Positions 8,228 to 17,623 are shown, counted from the first letter of the stretch. The stretch is DNA of 41,288 nt from Lentisalinibacter sp037382365 (GCA_037382365.1 JARRPZ010000044.1:1-41288); one strand, 5' to 3'. Numbers and translations are program-made. Notes: a model not told the origin generated them from the letters alone.

Positions 8228-8995
8228 TCAGAGCGAACTGCAAAGATGCCCGCCGTCCACCACGATATCGCTGCCGGTCATGAAACTGCCGGCGTCGGAG
8301 GCGAGCAGCAGCAGCGCACCGGAGAGTTCGCCGACCTGACCGATCCGCTTCATCGGCACGATGCTGGTGAGGCGTTCCTCGTAGCCGGCGTCCATCGCGT
8401 GTTCGTTTATCTCGGTCCGGAAGAAACCGGGCGAGATGGAATTGACCCGGATGCCGTAACGCGCCCATTCCAGCGCCAGGCTCTGCGTCATGTGTTTCAC
8501 ACCGGCCTTCGCCGCATTGTAAGGCACCAGCATCTTGCTCACGCGGCTGCCGAGGATGGACGCGATGTTGATGATGCTGCCGGGCTTGTCCGCCGCGACG
8601 AGGCGACGGGCGGCGGTCTGAGCCACGAGGAATACGCCTTTAAGGTTGGTGTCCACGACGGCGTCCCAGTCCGCTTCCCGCAATTCCAGGGCGAAACTGT
8701 CCCGACTGATGCCGGCGTTGTTCACGACGATGTCGATGAGACCCATCTCCTCCTCGGCCTGACGGAAGCAATCGTGGATCGAAGCGGCGCTGGTCACGTC
8801 GAGATCGATGCAGGCGGCGGTCCCGCCCGCGCTGTCGATCTCCTTCGCCGTCTCCTCGAGCTTTTCCCGTCGCCGTGCGGCCAGCACGACTTCGGCGCCC
8901 GCTGAGGCCAGAGTCTTCGCAAACTGTTTGCCGAGACCGCTGCCGGCACCGGTCACGAGGGCACGGTGGCCGCTCAGATCGAATAAGTCGTTCAT
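8228..8995 (-). CDS. SDR-family oxidoreductase
   Basis: 255-residue classical short-chain dehydrogenase/reductase using NAD(P)(H). Seen: cofactor motif TGAGSGLG (residues 15-22), NNAGIS, the catalytic Ser in INIASILGSRV, the YNAAK Tyr/Lys pair, and the C-terminal SDIVVDGGHL. An Arg in AARRREK after beta-2 could favour NADP, but this is not decisive. The start at ATG 8995 follows the thioesterase TAA by one base; a longer reading to 9037 would only overlap that gene. Last gene of the icmF operon. Likely oxidises a hydroxyacyl-CoA or alcohol intermediate of that pathway; the substrate is unknown. Confidence 0.92.
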   Translation of the reverse strand: MNDLFDLSGHRALVTGAGSGLGKQFAKTLASAGAEVVLAARRREKLEETAKEIDSAGGTAACIDLDVTSAASIHDCFRQAEEEMGLIDIVVNNAGISRDSFALELREADWDAVVDTNLKGVFLVAQTAARRLVAADKPGSIINIASILGSRVSKMLVPYNAAKAGVKHMTQSLALEWARYGIRVNSISPGFFRTEINEHAMDAGYEERLTSIVPMKRIGQVGELSGALLLLASDAGSFMTGSDIVVDGGHLCSSL

Positions 8996-8996
8996 G

Positions 8997-9461
8997 TTAC
9001 TCCCGCGTTGCTGCTTTGCCGGCTGATCCGCGCTCACGGCGGAAGAGGTTGTACGTGCCGAGAGCCGTGGCGCAGAGTGTATCCGATTCGGAATCGATCA
9101 CCTTCGTCTCCGTAAAGCACAGTCGCCTGCCCTTGCCGATCAGTCGGGCTTCGACCAGCGCCTGCCGCGACCGGTGAGCCGAGACGAAGCTCGTGTTCTG
9201 ATTCACGGTGATGGCCACGTATCGTTCGCGATGCCCGTAGAGACACGCCATCGCCCCGCCGACGTCCAGCAGCGACAGGATCACGCCGCCGTGGAGCAGG
9301 CCCACCGTATTGGTATGGTGGCGCTTGACCTCCAGGGCGAGACGCGCACGGCCCTCGGACCATTCCAGCTGGCGCAATCCGAGGACATCCAGGAACGTCC
9401 CTTCTGCTCCCGCTATCCCGAGGACGGCGCCGAGCGCGTCATCCGACGAGGGTGCGGACAT
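8997..9461 (-). CDS. PaaI-family (hotdog-fold) thioesterase
   Basis: 154-residue hotdog-fold protein predicted to hydrolyse acyl-CoA or aryl-CoA thioesters. The helix motif HTNTVGLLHGGVILSLLDVG is the PaaI/YbgC-like HGG signature, with Asp in SLLDVG as the likely catalytic acid. The start is ATG 9461, whose A is shared with the TAA of the upstream crotonase (TAATG); much longer readings in this frame are antisense-like and rejected. One base separates it from the SDR gene. Such enzymes free CoA from dead-end intermediates. Confidence 0.9.
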   Translation of the reverse strand: MSAPSSDDALGAVLGIAGAEGTFLDVLGLRQLEWSEGRARLALEVKRHHTNTVGLLHGGVILSLLDVGGAMACLYGHRERYVAITVNQNTSFVSAHRSRQALVEARLIGKGRRLCFTETKVIDSESDTLCATALGTYNLFRRERGSAGKAATRE

Positions 9462-10216
9462 TATTTCCGGAAACCGGCCAGTCGCTCTTGAGTGTCCGCG
9501 ATCTCGAAGGTGACGCCGGCCTCGAAGGCGAGCCCGGCCGTCAGGGAACGGTCTTCCGTATCCCGGTACAGCACCTTGTAGGCGGCCATCACCCAGGGGC
9601 TGTTGGCGAGTATCTGCTCGAGCACCGATACGAGGAGGCCGTCGAGTTCCTCGGCCGGCGCGCAGCCATTGACGAGACCCCACTCGACCGCCTCCGAAGC
9701 GGAGACGTTGCGCGCCGTCAGCGACATCTCGCGAGCGCGCAGCACGCCCACTCGTCGGGGCAGCCGCTGACTCATGCCCCAGGATGGCCGCACGCCCCAA
9801 CGGGCATGGGTATCCCCGAACCGGGCTTCCGCCGCCGCGTAACTCAGATCACAGCCCAGCACGAGTTCGAGTGCCCCCGTGTAACAGTGCCCGTTCACCC
9901 TGGCGATGACCGGCTTTGGCGCGATCTCCATCAACCGGATCGCACGGCGAGCAGGGACGTCCAGAATGTCACCCACGCTGCCGTTCACGATCGGCCGGTC
10001 GCCGAGCACCTTCAGGTCGACACCCGCACTGAATGCCCGGCCGGCGCCGGTGATGACGATTGCCCGAACCGCCTCGTCGTCTCCGGCGGTCTCGATGGCG
10101 TCGCCCAGGCCGACCAGCATGTCGGGGGTCAGGGCATTCAGGGCATCGGGCCGGTTCAGGGTGATCGTCGTCACCCCGTCCCGTGTCTCCGTGAGAATCT
10201 CGCTGTCGGCCGCCAT
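9461..10216 (-). CDS. Enoyl-CoA hydratase/isomerase family protein
   Basis: 251-residue crotonase-fold protein (MAADSEILTETRDGVTTITL). Oxyanion segments AFSAGVDLK and YTGALELVLGCD are present, and the first catalytic Glu is kept (GALE). The second, normally PE, is replaced in FGDTHARWGV by His. The THAR variant is known from several actinobacterial and proteobacterial EchA-like proteins whose reactions are mostly unassigned. It lies 31 bases after icmF and its stop overlaps the thioesterase start, so it belongs to the icmF operon. Hydratase activity on a branched enoyl-CoA is plausible but the changed Glu makes this uncertain. Confidence 0.9.
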   Translation of the reverse strand: MAADSEILTETRDGVTTITLNRPDALNALTPDMLVGLGDAIETAGDDEAVRAIVITGAGRAFSAGVDLKVLGDRPIVNGSVGDILDVPARRAIRLMEIAPKPVIARVNGHCYTGALELVLGCDLSYAAAEARFGDTHARWGVRPSWGMSQRLPRRVGVLRAREMSLTARNVSASEAVEWGLVNGCAPAEELDGLLVSVLEQILANSPWVMAAYKVLYRDTEDRSLTAGLAFEAGVTFEIADTQERLAGFRK

Positions 10217-10247
10217 TGCTACTCCTGGTACGGTGCGACTTCACACC

Positions 10248-13200
10248 TCACATGTTGCGGCGATACTCGCCGCCGACTTCGTAGAGCGCGCCGGAGATCT
10301 GGCCCAGGGATGCGGCCTTCACGGTCTCCATCAGTTCCGCGAAGGTGTTTCCCCGAGCCCGGGCTACTTTGCGCAGCCGCTCCAGCGCCTCCGTACGATC
10401 GCCGACGTGGTTGCGCTGGAATGCGCGCACCGCGTCGATCTGGGCCTGTTTCTCCTCGTCGTCCGAACGCATCAATTCCAGGGTCTGGATCTCGTCCTCC
10501 TGGCCGTCAGGGGGCAGGAAGGTGTTCACGCCGATGATCGGCAGGGTGCCGTCGTGCTTGCGGCTCTCGTAGTAGAGGCTCTCGTCCTGGATCTTCCCAC
10601 GCTGGTACATCGTGTCCATGGCGCCGAGCACACCGCCACGCTCCGAGATGCGGTCGAACTCCTGATAGACGGCCTCCTCCACGAGGTCGGTCAGCTCGTC
10701 GATGATGAACGAACCCTGCCAGGGATTCTCGCAGTAGTTCAACCCGAGCTCCCGATTGATGATCAGCTGGATGGCGACGGCACGGCGCACCGACTGCTCG
10801 GTGGGCGTCGTTATCGCTTCGTCGAACGCGTTCGTGTGCAGGCTGTTGCAATTGTCGAACAAGGCATAGAGCGCCTGCAGCGTCGTACGGATATCGTTGA
10901 AACTGATCTCCTGAGCATGCAGGCTGCGCCCGGAAGTCTGGATGTGATACTTCAGCATCTGGCTGCGCCTGCTCGCGCCGTAGCGCTCCCGCATCGCCCG
11001 CGCCCATATGCGCCGGGCCACACGACCGATCACCGCATATTCCGGGTCCATGCCGTTCGAGAAGAAGAACGAGAGGTTCGGCGCGAATTCGTCGATGTCC
11101 ATCCCCCGCGCCAGATAGTACTCGACGATCGTGAAGCCGTTGGACAGCGTGAAGGCCAGCTGGCTGATGGGGTTCGCGCCGGCCTCGGCGATGTGATAGC
11201 CGCTGATCGATACGCTGTAATAATTGCGCACGTCGTGGTCGATGAAGTACTGCTGCACGTCGCCCATCATCTTCATCGCGAATTCCGTGGAGAAGATGCA
11301 GGTATTCTGGGCCTGATCCTCCTTCAGTATGTCGGCCTGCACGGTGCCGCGCACCTTCGCGAGCGTATCGACCTTGATGCGCTCGTAGGTCTCCGGATCC
11401 ACGACCGCGTCACCCGAGATACCGAGCAGACCGAGACCCAGCCCGTCGTTACCCTCCGGCAGCTCGCCCCGATACCGGGGCCGGTCCCTGCCTTCGAACC
11501 AGGCATCCATCCTCTCCTCCGCCTCCGCCCATCGGCCGGTCTCCCGCAGGTGCTTCTCCACCTGCTGGTCGATCGCGGTATTCATGAAGAAGGCGAGGAT
11601 CATCGGCGCGGGTCCGTTGATCGTCATCGATACCGACGTGGACGGATCGCACAGATCGAAGCCCGAATAGAGCTTCTTCATATCGTCCACCGTGGCGATG
11701 GAGACGCCGGAGTTACCCACCTTGCCGTAGATGTCCGGCCGCTCATGGGGATCTTCCCCGTACAGCGTCACCGAATCGAAGGCGGTGGACAGTCTCGCCG
11801 CGTCGTGGCCCCGGGACAGGTAATGGAACCGGCGGTTCGTCCGTTCCGGCGTCCCCTCGCCGGCGAACATGCGGATCGGGTCCTCTCCCCGACGACGGTA
11901 GGGGTAGACGCCACCCGTATACGGATAGGCGCCGGGCAGATTCTCCTTCATCAGGAAACGGAGCAACTCGCCCCAGTCCCGGTACTTCGGCGGCGCGATC
12001 TTCGGTATCCGCTGGTGGCTGAGGCTCTCCCGGTAATTCTCCCCGGTCACCTCCCGGCCACGCACGGTGTAACTGTACTGCTCGGCACGCACGCCCTCAT
12101 AACGCCCGGGCCACTCCTGGAGGAGACGGACCGATTCGGCATCCAGCTCGTCCAACGCTTCCTGGTAACGCTGCCGCAACGTCAGCAGCGATTGCTCGGT
12201 ATCAGCCGCTACGGCCTCGCCCGGATAACGGGAGAGCGGTTCCGGCAGTTCCGGATCTCCGAGAGCCCGCAGCGCCTCGTAGAGATGCTGTACCAGGCTC
12301 GCCGTCTCCGCCTGGCTTGCGATGTGGGCATTGATCCGGCGTCCCTGTTCGCTGATCTCCGCGAGGTAACGCACGCGGGACCCCGGGATCAGGGCAGCCG
12401 ACTTCGGTTCCTTGCGGGTCACGTCGATCCCGGGCGACCAGCGCCCCGCGTCCAGCTCCAGCTTCTCGGCGAGCCGTGCGCAGAGATTGACGAACATCCA
12501 GGAGATACCGGGATCGTTGAACTGGCTCGCGATCGTCGGATAGACCGGCACTTCGCTGTCGTCGGCCTGGAACTTCAGACGATTGCGTTTCCATTGCTTG
12601 CGGACGTCCCTCAGGGCGTCCTCGGCGCCGCGCTTGTCGAACTTGTTCAGCACCACGAGATCGGCGAAGTCGAGCATGTCGATCTTCTCGAGCTGACTCG
12701 CGGCACCGTAATCCGAGGTCATCACGTAGACCGAGAAATCGACGAGATCGACGATCTCGCTATCGCTCTGGCCGATGCCCGCCGTCTCCACGATGACGAG
12801 ATCGTTGCCGAGCGATTTAAGGAACGCGATCGCGTCACCGAGCATCTCGCTGGTGGCGAGATGCTGGCGGCGGGTCGCCATCGAGCGCATGTAGACCCGC
12901 TCCGAGCGCAGGCTGTTCATCCGGATCCGGTCGCCCAGCAGGGCACCGCCCGTGCGCCGCCGCGTAGGATCGACGGCCAGGACCGCGATGCGCATATCCG
13001 GGAAGGACTGCAGGAAACGGTTCAGGAGTTCGTCCGTGACGCTCGACTTGCCCGCGCCGCCGGTACCGGTGATGCCGATCACCGGCACCCGCCGCGACTT
13101 CATCCGCCACGCCTTGCGCAGCGAGACCAGTTCGTCGTCGCTGAATGCCCCTTCCTCGATCGCCGAGACCATCGCCGCGACTGCCGTGATGTCGTCCGGT

Positions 13201-13691
13201 TCCGGCTGCTCCGGGGCGACGGTCGGGCGGCGGGCCGCCATCGTGCGTCGGATCAGATCCTCGATCATCTCGTCCAGCCCCATCTTCATCCCTTCGTCGG
13301 GGTGGTAGATGCGCTCGACACCGTAATCCATCAGCTCACGGATCTCGTCGCGGGTGATCGTGCCGCCGCCGCCGCCGAAGATACGGATGTGTTCGGCCCC
13401 CGCCTCCTTCAGCATGTCGACCATGTAGCGGAAGTACTCGAGGTGACCGCCCTGGTAGGAACTGATGGCGATGCCGTCGGCATCCTCCTGCAGCGCCGCC
13501 CGCACGACGTCGGATACGCTGCGATTGTGACCGAGGTGGATCACCTCGGCGCCCTTGGACTGGATCAGCCTGCGCATGATATTGATAGCCGCGTCGTGGC
13601 CGTCGAATAGCGACGCAGCAGTGACGAAGCGGAGCGGCGCCGTTCCTGCGTCGCGGGAGACGCCCGGCAGATCGCTGGCAGCAGTACTCAT
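10248..13691 (-). CDS. icmF: Fused isobutyryl-CoA mutase (IcmF)
   Basis: 1147-residue adenosylcobalamin-dependent mutase interconverting isobutyryl-CoA and n-butyryl-CoA, with its G-protein chaperone fused in the middle. Domain order: B12-binding domain (DGHD at 30-33, SYQGGH, GGGGGTI), MeaB-like GTPase (P-loop GITGTGGAGKSS near residue 210, NKFDKRG), then the TIM-barrel mutase domain. The two specificity positions read Phe622 (NRRFHY) and Gln795 (AQNTC), the IcmF pair, instead of Tyr and Arg in methylmalonyl-CoA mutase. The pair in pivalyl-CoA mutase is Leu/Ala, also different. Start ATG 13691 has GGAGG seven bases upstream. It would let valine-type or branched-chain degradation products enter straight-chain beta-oxidation. 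First gene of a four-gene leftward operon. Confidence 0.97.
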   Translation of the reverse strand: MSTAASDLPGVSRDAGTAPLRFVTAASLFDGHDAAINIMRRLIQSKGAEVIHLGHNRSVSDVVRAALQEDADGIAISSYQGGHLEYFRYMVDMLKEAGAEHIRIFGGGGGTITRDEIRELMDYGVERIYHPDEGMKMGLDEMIEDLIRRTMAARRPTVAPEQPEPDDITAVAAMVSAIEEGAFSDDELVSLRKAWRMKSRRVPVIGITGTGGAGKSSVTDELLNRFLQSFPDMRIAVLAVDPTRRRTGGALLGDRIRMNSLRSERVYMRSMATRRQHLATSEMLGDAIAFLKSLGNDLVIVETAGIGQSDSEIVDLVDFSVYVMTSDYGAASQLEKIDMLDFADLVVLNKFDKRGAEDALRDVRKQWKRNRLKFQADDSEVPVYPTIASQFNDPGISWMFVNLCARLAEKLELDAGRWSPGIDVTRKEPKSAALIPGSRVRYLAEISEQGRRINAHIASQAETASLVQHLYEALRALGDPELPEPLSRYPGEAVAADTEQSLLTLRQRYQEALDELDAESVRLLQEWPGRYEGVRAEQYSYTVRGREVTGENYRESLSHQRIPKIAPPKYRDWGELLRFLMKENLPGAYPYTGGVYPYRRRGEDPIRMFAGEGTPERTNRRFHYLSRGHDAARLSTAFDSVTLYGEDPHERPDIYGKVGNSGVSIATVDDMKKLYSGFDLCDPSTSVSMTINGPAPMILAFFMNTAIDQQVEKHLRETGRWAEAEERMDAWFEGRDRPRYRGELPEGNDGLGLGLLGISGDAVVDPETYERIKVDTLAKVRGTVQADILKEDQAQNTCIFSTEFAMKMMGDVQQYFIDHDVRNYYSVSISGYHIAEAGANPISQLAFTLSNGFTIVEYYLARGMDIDEFAPNLSFFFSNGMDPEYAVIGRVARRIWARAMRERYGASRRSQMLKYHIQTSGRSLHAQEISFNDIRTTLQALYALFDNCNSLHTNAFDEAITTPTEQSVRRAVAIQLIINRELGLNYCENPWQGSFIIDELTDLVEEAVYQEFDRISERGGVLGAMDTMYQRGKIQDESLYYESRKHDGTLPIIGVNTFLPPDGQEDEIQTLELMRSDDEEKQAQIDAVRAFQRNHVGDRTEALERLRKVARARGNTFAELMETVKAASLGQISGALYEVGGEYRRNM

Positions 13692-13750
13692 GGCACAACC
13701 TCCGGGCAGTGCGCTTCGCGCCGGGTTCGGCGCGGGATTCGATGCGGATT

Positions 13751-13779
13751 AAAATACCGGTGCCCGCAGTCGAATACAA
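13751..13779 (-). promoter_or_regulatory. Possible icmF promoter
   Basis: On the leftward strand TTGTAT (complement of 13774-13779) is followed by a 17-base spacer and TATTTT (complement of 13751-13756), about 60 bases before the icmF start. A match to sigma-70 consensus only. The rest of the 163-base divergent gap has a strong ribosome-binding site, GGGAGGGGGAG, for the rightward ligase gene. Confidence 0.4.
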
Positions 13780-13854
13780 GCGAGCGGCAGGCGTCGCGAA
13801 CGGTCGTAATACGATGTTTTACAGAGTGATTTCCTGATTATCGGGAGGGGGAGC

Positions 13855-15411
13855 ATGGAGACTTTGAATCTGGCCGACATCAGTCGGGTGCACGCGCGTA
13901 ACAACCCGCAGGGCGAGGCGATCGTCTTCCACGGGGAAGTGACCACCTACGCTCGGTTGGACGAGCACGTGAACCGTGTCGCCAACGGCATCGCAGCGGA
14001 GGGGCTCCCGATCCAGAGTCGCGTCGCCTATCTCGCCAGGAATCTGCCCGCGTATTTCGAGATCGCGCTGGGCTGCGCGAAGTCGCGCAACGTCGTCGTC
14101 GGGATCAATACACGGCTGGCACCGCCCGAAGTGAAGTACATCCTCGCGGATGCCGATACCCGGCTGCTTTTCGTCGGCAAAGCCTTCTACGCGATGATCG
14201 AATCGCTGGAGGACGAACTCGACCGCGTCGTGAAGATCGTGGCGCTCGACGGCGGCCACGACCGGTGGGAGTCCTATGCGGACTGGCGCGGCCGCCAGTG
14301 CGCAACGGACCCGGAACTGCCCTACGATCCGGACGACGATTTCGAGCAGCTCTACACGAGCGGCACGACCGGCCACCCGAAAGGCGTACAGCTCGCCCAT
14401 GGTGCCTGGCGACCGGGTGTGGAAGCGGCCACCCGCGTCGACTGGGCCGCCTACGAGGAAGGCGATACCTCGCTGGTCTGCATGCCGGTGTTTCACGTCG
14501 CCGGATCCAACAGCGGGCTGTTCGCGCTCATGCAGGGCGCACGCGCCGTGGTCGTCGCGGAGTTCGATCCGCAGGAGATCCTGCGTCTGCTCGACGAATA
14601 CGAGGTCAATCACACGTTCTTCGTGCCGGCGGTCATCCTCGCGCTGATCCAGCAACCGAACGTCGGCGAGTTCGATTTCTCGAAGCTGCGCAACATCGCC
14701 TACGGCGCCTCGCCCATCGCGGAAGCCGTTCTGCTGAAAGCCCGTGAGGTATTCGGCTGCAACTTCACCCAGCTCTACGGGCTCACGGAGAACCTCGGAC
14801 TCGCCACCCAGTTGCCACCGGAAGACCATGACCCGGAACGCGGCAAGCTGCGCTCCTGCGGCCTGCCCTACGAGGGTTCCGAGATCCGCATCATGGACGC
14901 CGACGGCCGGGAGGTACCCGCCGGCGAGGTCGGCGAGATCTGCCTGAAATCCGACTGGCTGATGAAGGGCTACTGGAATCGTCCGGAAGCAACCGAAGAC
15001 GCGATGCGTGACGGCTGGTTCCACACGGGCGATGCCGGCTACTTCGACGACGAGGGTTATCTCTACATCCACGACCGGCTGAAGGACATGATCATCTCCG
15101 GCGGAGAGAACATCTATCCCGCGGAAGTGGAGAACGCCCTGTTCGCCCATCCCGCCGTCGCCGACGCCGCGGTGATCGGCGTGCCCGACGAGAAGTGGGG
15201 AGAGGCCGTGAAAGCGATCGTGGTGACGAAGCCCGACCAGGCGCTGGACGCCGAAGAACTGATCGCCTTCGCACGGGAGCGGATCGCGCGCTACAAGGCT
15301 CCGCGTTCCGTCGACTTCGTGGAGGCCCTGCCGAGGAATCCGAGCGGGAAAGTACTGCGCCGCGAGCTGCGTGAGCAATACTGGCAGGATCAGGACCGCC
15401 GCGTCTCGTGA
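13855..15411 (+). CDS. Acyl-CoA synthetase (AMP-binding, ANL superfamily)
   Basis: 518-residue ATP-dependent acid:CoA ligase that adenylates a carboxylic acid and transfers it to CoA. Seen: phosphate loop YTSGTTGHPKG from Y167, A5 motif QLYGLTENLG, A7-A8 region GWFHTGDAGYFDDEGYLY and RLKDMIISGGENIYPAE, and the catalytic Lys499 in NPSGKVLRREL. Length and motifs fit medium- to long-chain or aryl acid ligases of the FadD-like group; chain length cannot be told. Start ATG 13855 follows GGGAGGGGGAGC. It diverges from icmF and probably feeds acyl-CoA to the surrounding enzymes. Confidence 0.95.
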   Translation: METLNLADISRVHARNNPQGEAIVFHGEVTTYARLDEHVNRVANGIAAEGLPIQSRVAYLARNLPAYFEIALGCAKSRNVVVGINTRLAPPEVKYILADADTRLLFVGKAFYAMIESLEDELDRVVKIVALDGGHDRWESYADWRGRQCATDPELPYDPDDDFEQLYTSGTTGHPKGVQLAHGAWRPGVEAATRVDWAAYEEGDTSLVCMPVFHVAGSNSGLFALMQGARAVVVAEFDPQEILRLLDEYEVNHTFFVPAVILALIQQPNVGEFDFSKLRNIAYGASPIAEAVLLKAREVFGCNFTQLYGLTENLGLATQLPPEDHDPERGKLRSCGLPYEGSEIRIMDADGREVPAGEVGEICLKSDWLMKGYWNRPEATEDAMRDGWFHTGDAGYFDDEGYLYIHDRLKDMIISGGENIYPAEVENALFAHPAVADAAVIGVPDEKWGEAVKAIVVTKPDQALDAEELIAFARERIARYKAPRSVDFVEALPRNPSGKVLRRELREQYWQDQDRRVS

Positions 15412-15469
15412 GATGCGTGCCGGATGATGCCTCTGCCGCCGCGGATCGCGCGACCGTGACCTGCGATCC

Positions 15470-16327
15470 GTGAACGATCGGTGCGCAGCGGGCCGGAGCC
15501 GTGTGCTGGCAGTCCTGCTGGGGATGGCGGTGTCTGCCGCGAGTCCCGCCGCTGAGGACGAGGAGCCGTTGCCTTTGTGGGAGATCGGTGCCGGCGTAGC
15601 CGCAGGCTGGACACCGGACTACCCTGCGGCGGAAGAGTCGAGCTTCCGTGCCCTACCATTCCCGGCCGTCGTCTATCGAGGGGATTTCCTGCGTATCGGT
15701 GATTCCAGCGTGGTCACCGGGCGATTGTTCCGCTCCGATCGCCTGGAGTTCGATGTCAGTCTGGACGGCTCCCTCGATGCGGACAGCGACGACATCGAGG
15801 CACGCAGCGGCATGCCGGATCTCGGTTTCCTCTTCGAAGCCGGACCGGAACTCGAGATCAGGCTGAACGATCCTGCTGACGAGGCGCACACCCTGAAGCT
15901 CGAGCTGCCGTTGCGGGGCGTGTTCTCGTGGGACGACGAGGGGCTGCGTTCCCGCGGTGTGGTCTTCAATCCCGAGCTGGAATACGAAAAAGAGGAATGG
16001 CTCGGTAGTCCCTGGGAGCTGTCACTGAGCGTCGCACCGGTCTTCGCCACGCGCGAGCTGCACGACTATTTCTACACCGTGGAGCCCGTCTATGCGACAC
16101 CGGATCGTCCGGCCTACCGGGCCGGATCCGGCTATCTGCAGACCGAGTTCGGGTTCCGCGTGACCCGGCGGGACCCGAAGCGCTTCCTGTTCTTCGGCCT
16201 GACCGTGAATTCCCACACGGGCTCCAGCAACGAGGCGAGTCCGCTCTATCGGAACGACTTCACGTGGGCCGTCTATGCCGGCGTCATCTACGCGATCTGG
16301 CAGAGTGAGGAGCCGGCGACCGACTGA
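15470..16327 (+). CDS. MipA/OmpV family outer-membrane protein
   Basis: 285-residue predicted outer-membrane beta-barrel. The N-terminus has a signal peptide (charged start, then VLAVLLGMAVSAASPAAA-like hydrophobic stretch near residues 12-27). The body has the MipA/OmpV pattern: an opening GAGVAAGWTPDYPAAEESS, alternating hydrophobic strands, and ARLRxxx-free aromatic strand ends. A GTG start at 15470 is used; no strong Shine-Dalgarno is evident. Members act as scaffolds for murein synthesis or as small-molecule channels; the role here is unknown. It stands 58 bases after the ligase gene and may be co-transcribed. The family call is by overall pattern and less certain than the barrel prediction. 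Confidence 0.7.
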   Translation: MNDRCAAGRSRVLAVLLGMAVSAASPAAEDEEPLPLWEIGAGVAAGWTPDYPAAEESSFRALPFPAVVYRGDFLRIGDSSVVTGRLFRSDRLEFDVSLDGSLDADSDDIEARSGMPDLGFLFEAGPELEIRLNDPADEAHTLKLELPLRGVFSWDDEGLRSRGVVFNPELEYEKEEWLGSPWELSLSVAPVFATRELHDYFYTVEPVYATPDRPAYRAGSGYLQTEFGFRVTRRDPKRFLFFGLTVNSHTGSSNEASPLYRNDFTWAVYAGVIYAIWQSEEPATD

Positions 16328-16383
16328 GTGGAGTCAGCGCCCGTGGATGTAGCATCCATGCCTGATGCGAGGAGAGGATCATT

Positions 16384-16740
16384 ATGCAAGACAACCCGCA
16401 ACACCCGGTATACATGGTCGTGATCGGCGAGATCACTGACCGGGACAGGATGAAGGCCTACACGGAGGCGCTCGCGGAATCGTTGCTGTATCGACAGCAC
16501 GAGGGCTACTACGCCGCCCTCGGCAAGCCGGTCGAGATGCTGGAAGAGGAATGGCCGTCGCATCAGGGACTGGTTCTCGCTCGCTTCCCTTCGCGCGAAC
16601 ATGCGCGACGGTTCTGGGATTCGGACCAGTATCAGAAAGAGATCAAACCGCTGCGGGCCGGCGCCGGGCGCTTCACGGTCGGCCTCTTCGAGGAACTGCC
16701 GGTGCCCGGGCATATCCGCTGGACCGGCGCCGGTCACTGA
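16384..16740 (+). CDS. DUF1330 domain protein
   Basis: 118-residue ferredoxin-like alpha/beta-barrel (dimeric) protein. Residues YMVVIGEITDRDRMKAYTEA, the central Gly/Glu region and LARFPSREHARRFWDSDQYQ match the DUF1330/NIPSNAP-like pattern. AGGAGAGG stands a few bases before the ATG at 16384. The biochemical role of the family is unknown. It ends 8 bases before the convergent crotonase gene. Confidence 0.85.
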   Translation: MQDNPQHPVYMVVIGEITDRDRMKAYTEALAESLLYRQHEGYYAALGKPVEMLEEEWPSHQGLVLARFPSREHARRFWDSDQYQKEIKPLRAGAGRFTVGLFEELPVPGHIRWTGAGH

Positions 16741-16748
16741 GTCCGGCG

Positions 16749-17555
16749 TCATTCCGGATCGCGAAATCGCGGGATCCGCTTCTCCACGTTCGCCATGACG
16801 GCCTCCACCTGGTTCGGCCGGGCCATCAGCTCCGACTGGAGTCGGGCCTCCAGTGCGAGCCCGTCGGCGCCGTCACCGACGAAGGTCTCCTCCAGCAGGC
16901 GCTTGCCGGCCCGTATCGCGTGCGGGGAGCGATGCGCAATCTCCCGTGCGAGCCCCCGCGCCGCCGAGAGCGGGTCCGACTTCACCGCGGTCACGAGCCC
17001 CATCCGCTCGGCCTCGCGACCGTCGACGACACGCCCGCTGAAGGTCAGTTCCTTGAGGCGGTCCAGGGGCATGATGCCGCGCAACGTGTGGGTGAGACCC
17101 ATGTCGGGAATCAGGCCCCATTTGATCTCCATGACGGACAGCCGGGCATCCGGGGCGGCATAGCGTATGTCGGCGCCGAGCGCGATCTGCAGGCCGCCGC
17201 CGAAAACCACGCCTTCGAGAACGGCGATGACCGGCACGGGCAGGGTCTTCCAGACCCAGGCCGTGCTCTGGAACAGGTTGGCCGGCGTTCCGCCTCTCGG
17301 CTTCATCGCTTCGGCCGAGACGGCCGGACCGCCTCCCGACGGATCCGTGAACGAAGAGGTGTCGAGGCCGGCCGAGAAGTTCCCTCCTTCGCCCCGCAGC
17401 ACGACGGCACGCACCGAGGCATCCCGTGCCAGCGATTCGCCCGCATCGACGATGCCTTCGAACATCGCCCGGTCGAGCGCATTGTATTTTCCCGGGCGAT
17501 TCAGCGTGACCTCCGCCACATGATCCCCGATCTCGATCCTGACCCTGTCGCTCAT
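16749..17555 (-). CDS. Crotonase-family protein, dienoyl-CoA isomerase-like residues
   Basis: 268-residue crotonase-fold protein from ATG 17555 (MSDRVRIEIGDHVAEVTL). The oxyanion segments NFSAGLDTSSF and FGGGLQIALGAD are present. At the first catalytic position Glu is Gln (GGGLQ). The motif MEIKWGLIPDMG keeps a Glu and an Asp eight residues apart, the spacing of Glu196 and Asp204 in delta3,5-delta2,4-dienoyl-CoA isomerase; that enzyme's third Asp is the Gln here. An isomerase acting on unsaturated acyl-CoA is the best guess. Single gene on this strand, convergent with DUF1330 and divergent from the YceI-like gene. Longer readings to 17828 have no similarity to the family. Confidence 0.88.
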   Translation of the reverse strand: MSDRVRIEIGDHVAEVTLNRPGKYNALDRAMFEGIVDAGESLARDASVRAVVLRGEGGNFSAGLDTSSFTDPSGGGPAVSAEAMKPRGGTPANLFQSTAWVWKTLPVPVIAVLEGVVFGGGLQIALGADIRYAAPDARLSVMEIKWGLIPDMGLTHTLRGIMPLDRLKELTFSGRVVDGREAERMGLVTAVKSDPLSAARGLAREIAHRSPHAIRAGKRLLEETFVGDGADGLALEARLQSELMARPNQVEAVMANVEKRIPRFRDPE

Positions 17556-17623
17556 GTCCGTTCCGCCGTCTTCAGCTGCTACGATGCCTCCCGCGCCGCC
17601 GGTTGGCGACGACGAGGAGCGCG

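Noticed and set aside
9906..13610. 1234-codon rightward open frame opposite icmF
   Set aside because: It is antisense to a full-length, well-conserved mutase with all motifs intact. Long open antisense frames are expected in GC-rich coding DNA, and its translation has no recognisable domain.
13819..15378. 519-codon leftward open frame opposite the acyl-CoA ligase
   Set aside because: The rightward frame has all ligase motifs; the leftward frame has none and is a shadow. The same holds for other long frames opposite real genes, such as 4351-5487 and 20289-22391.
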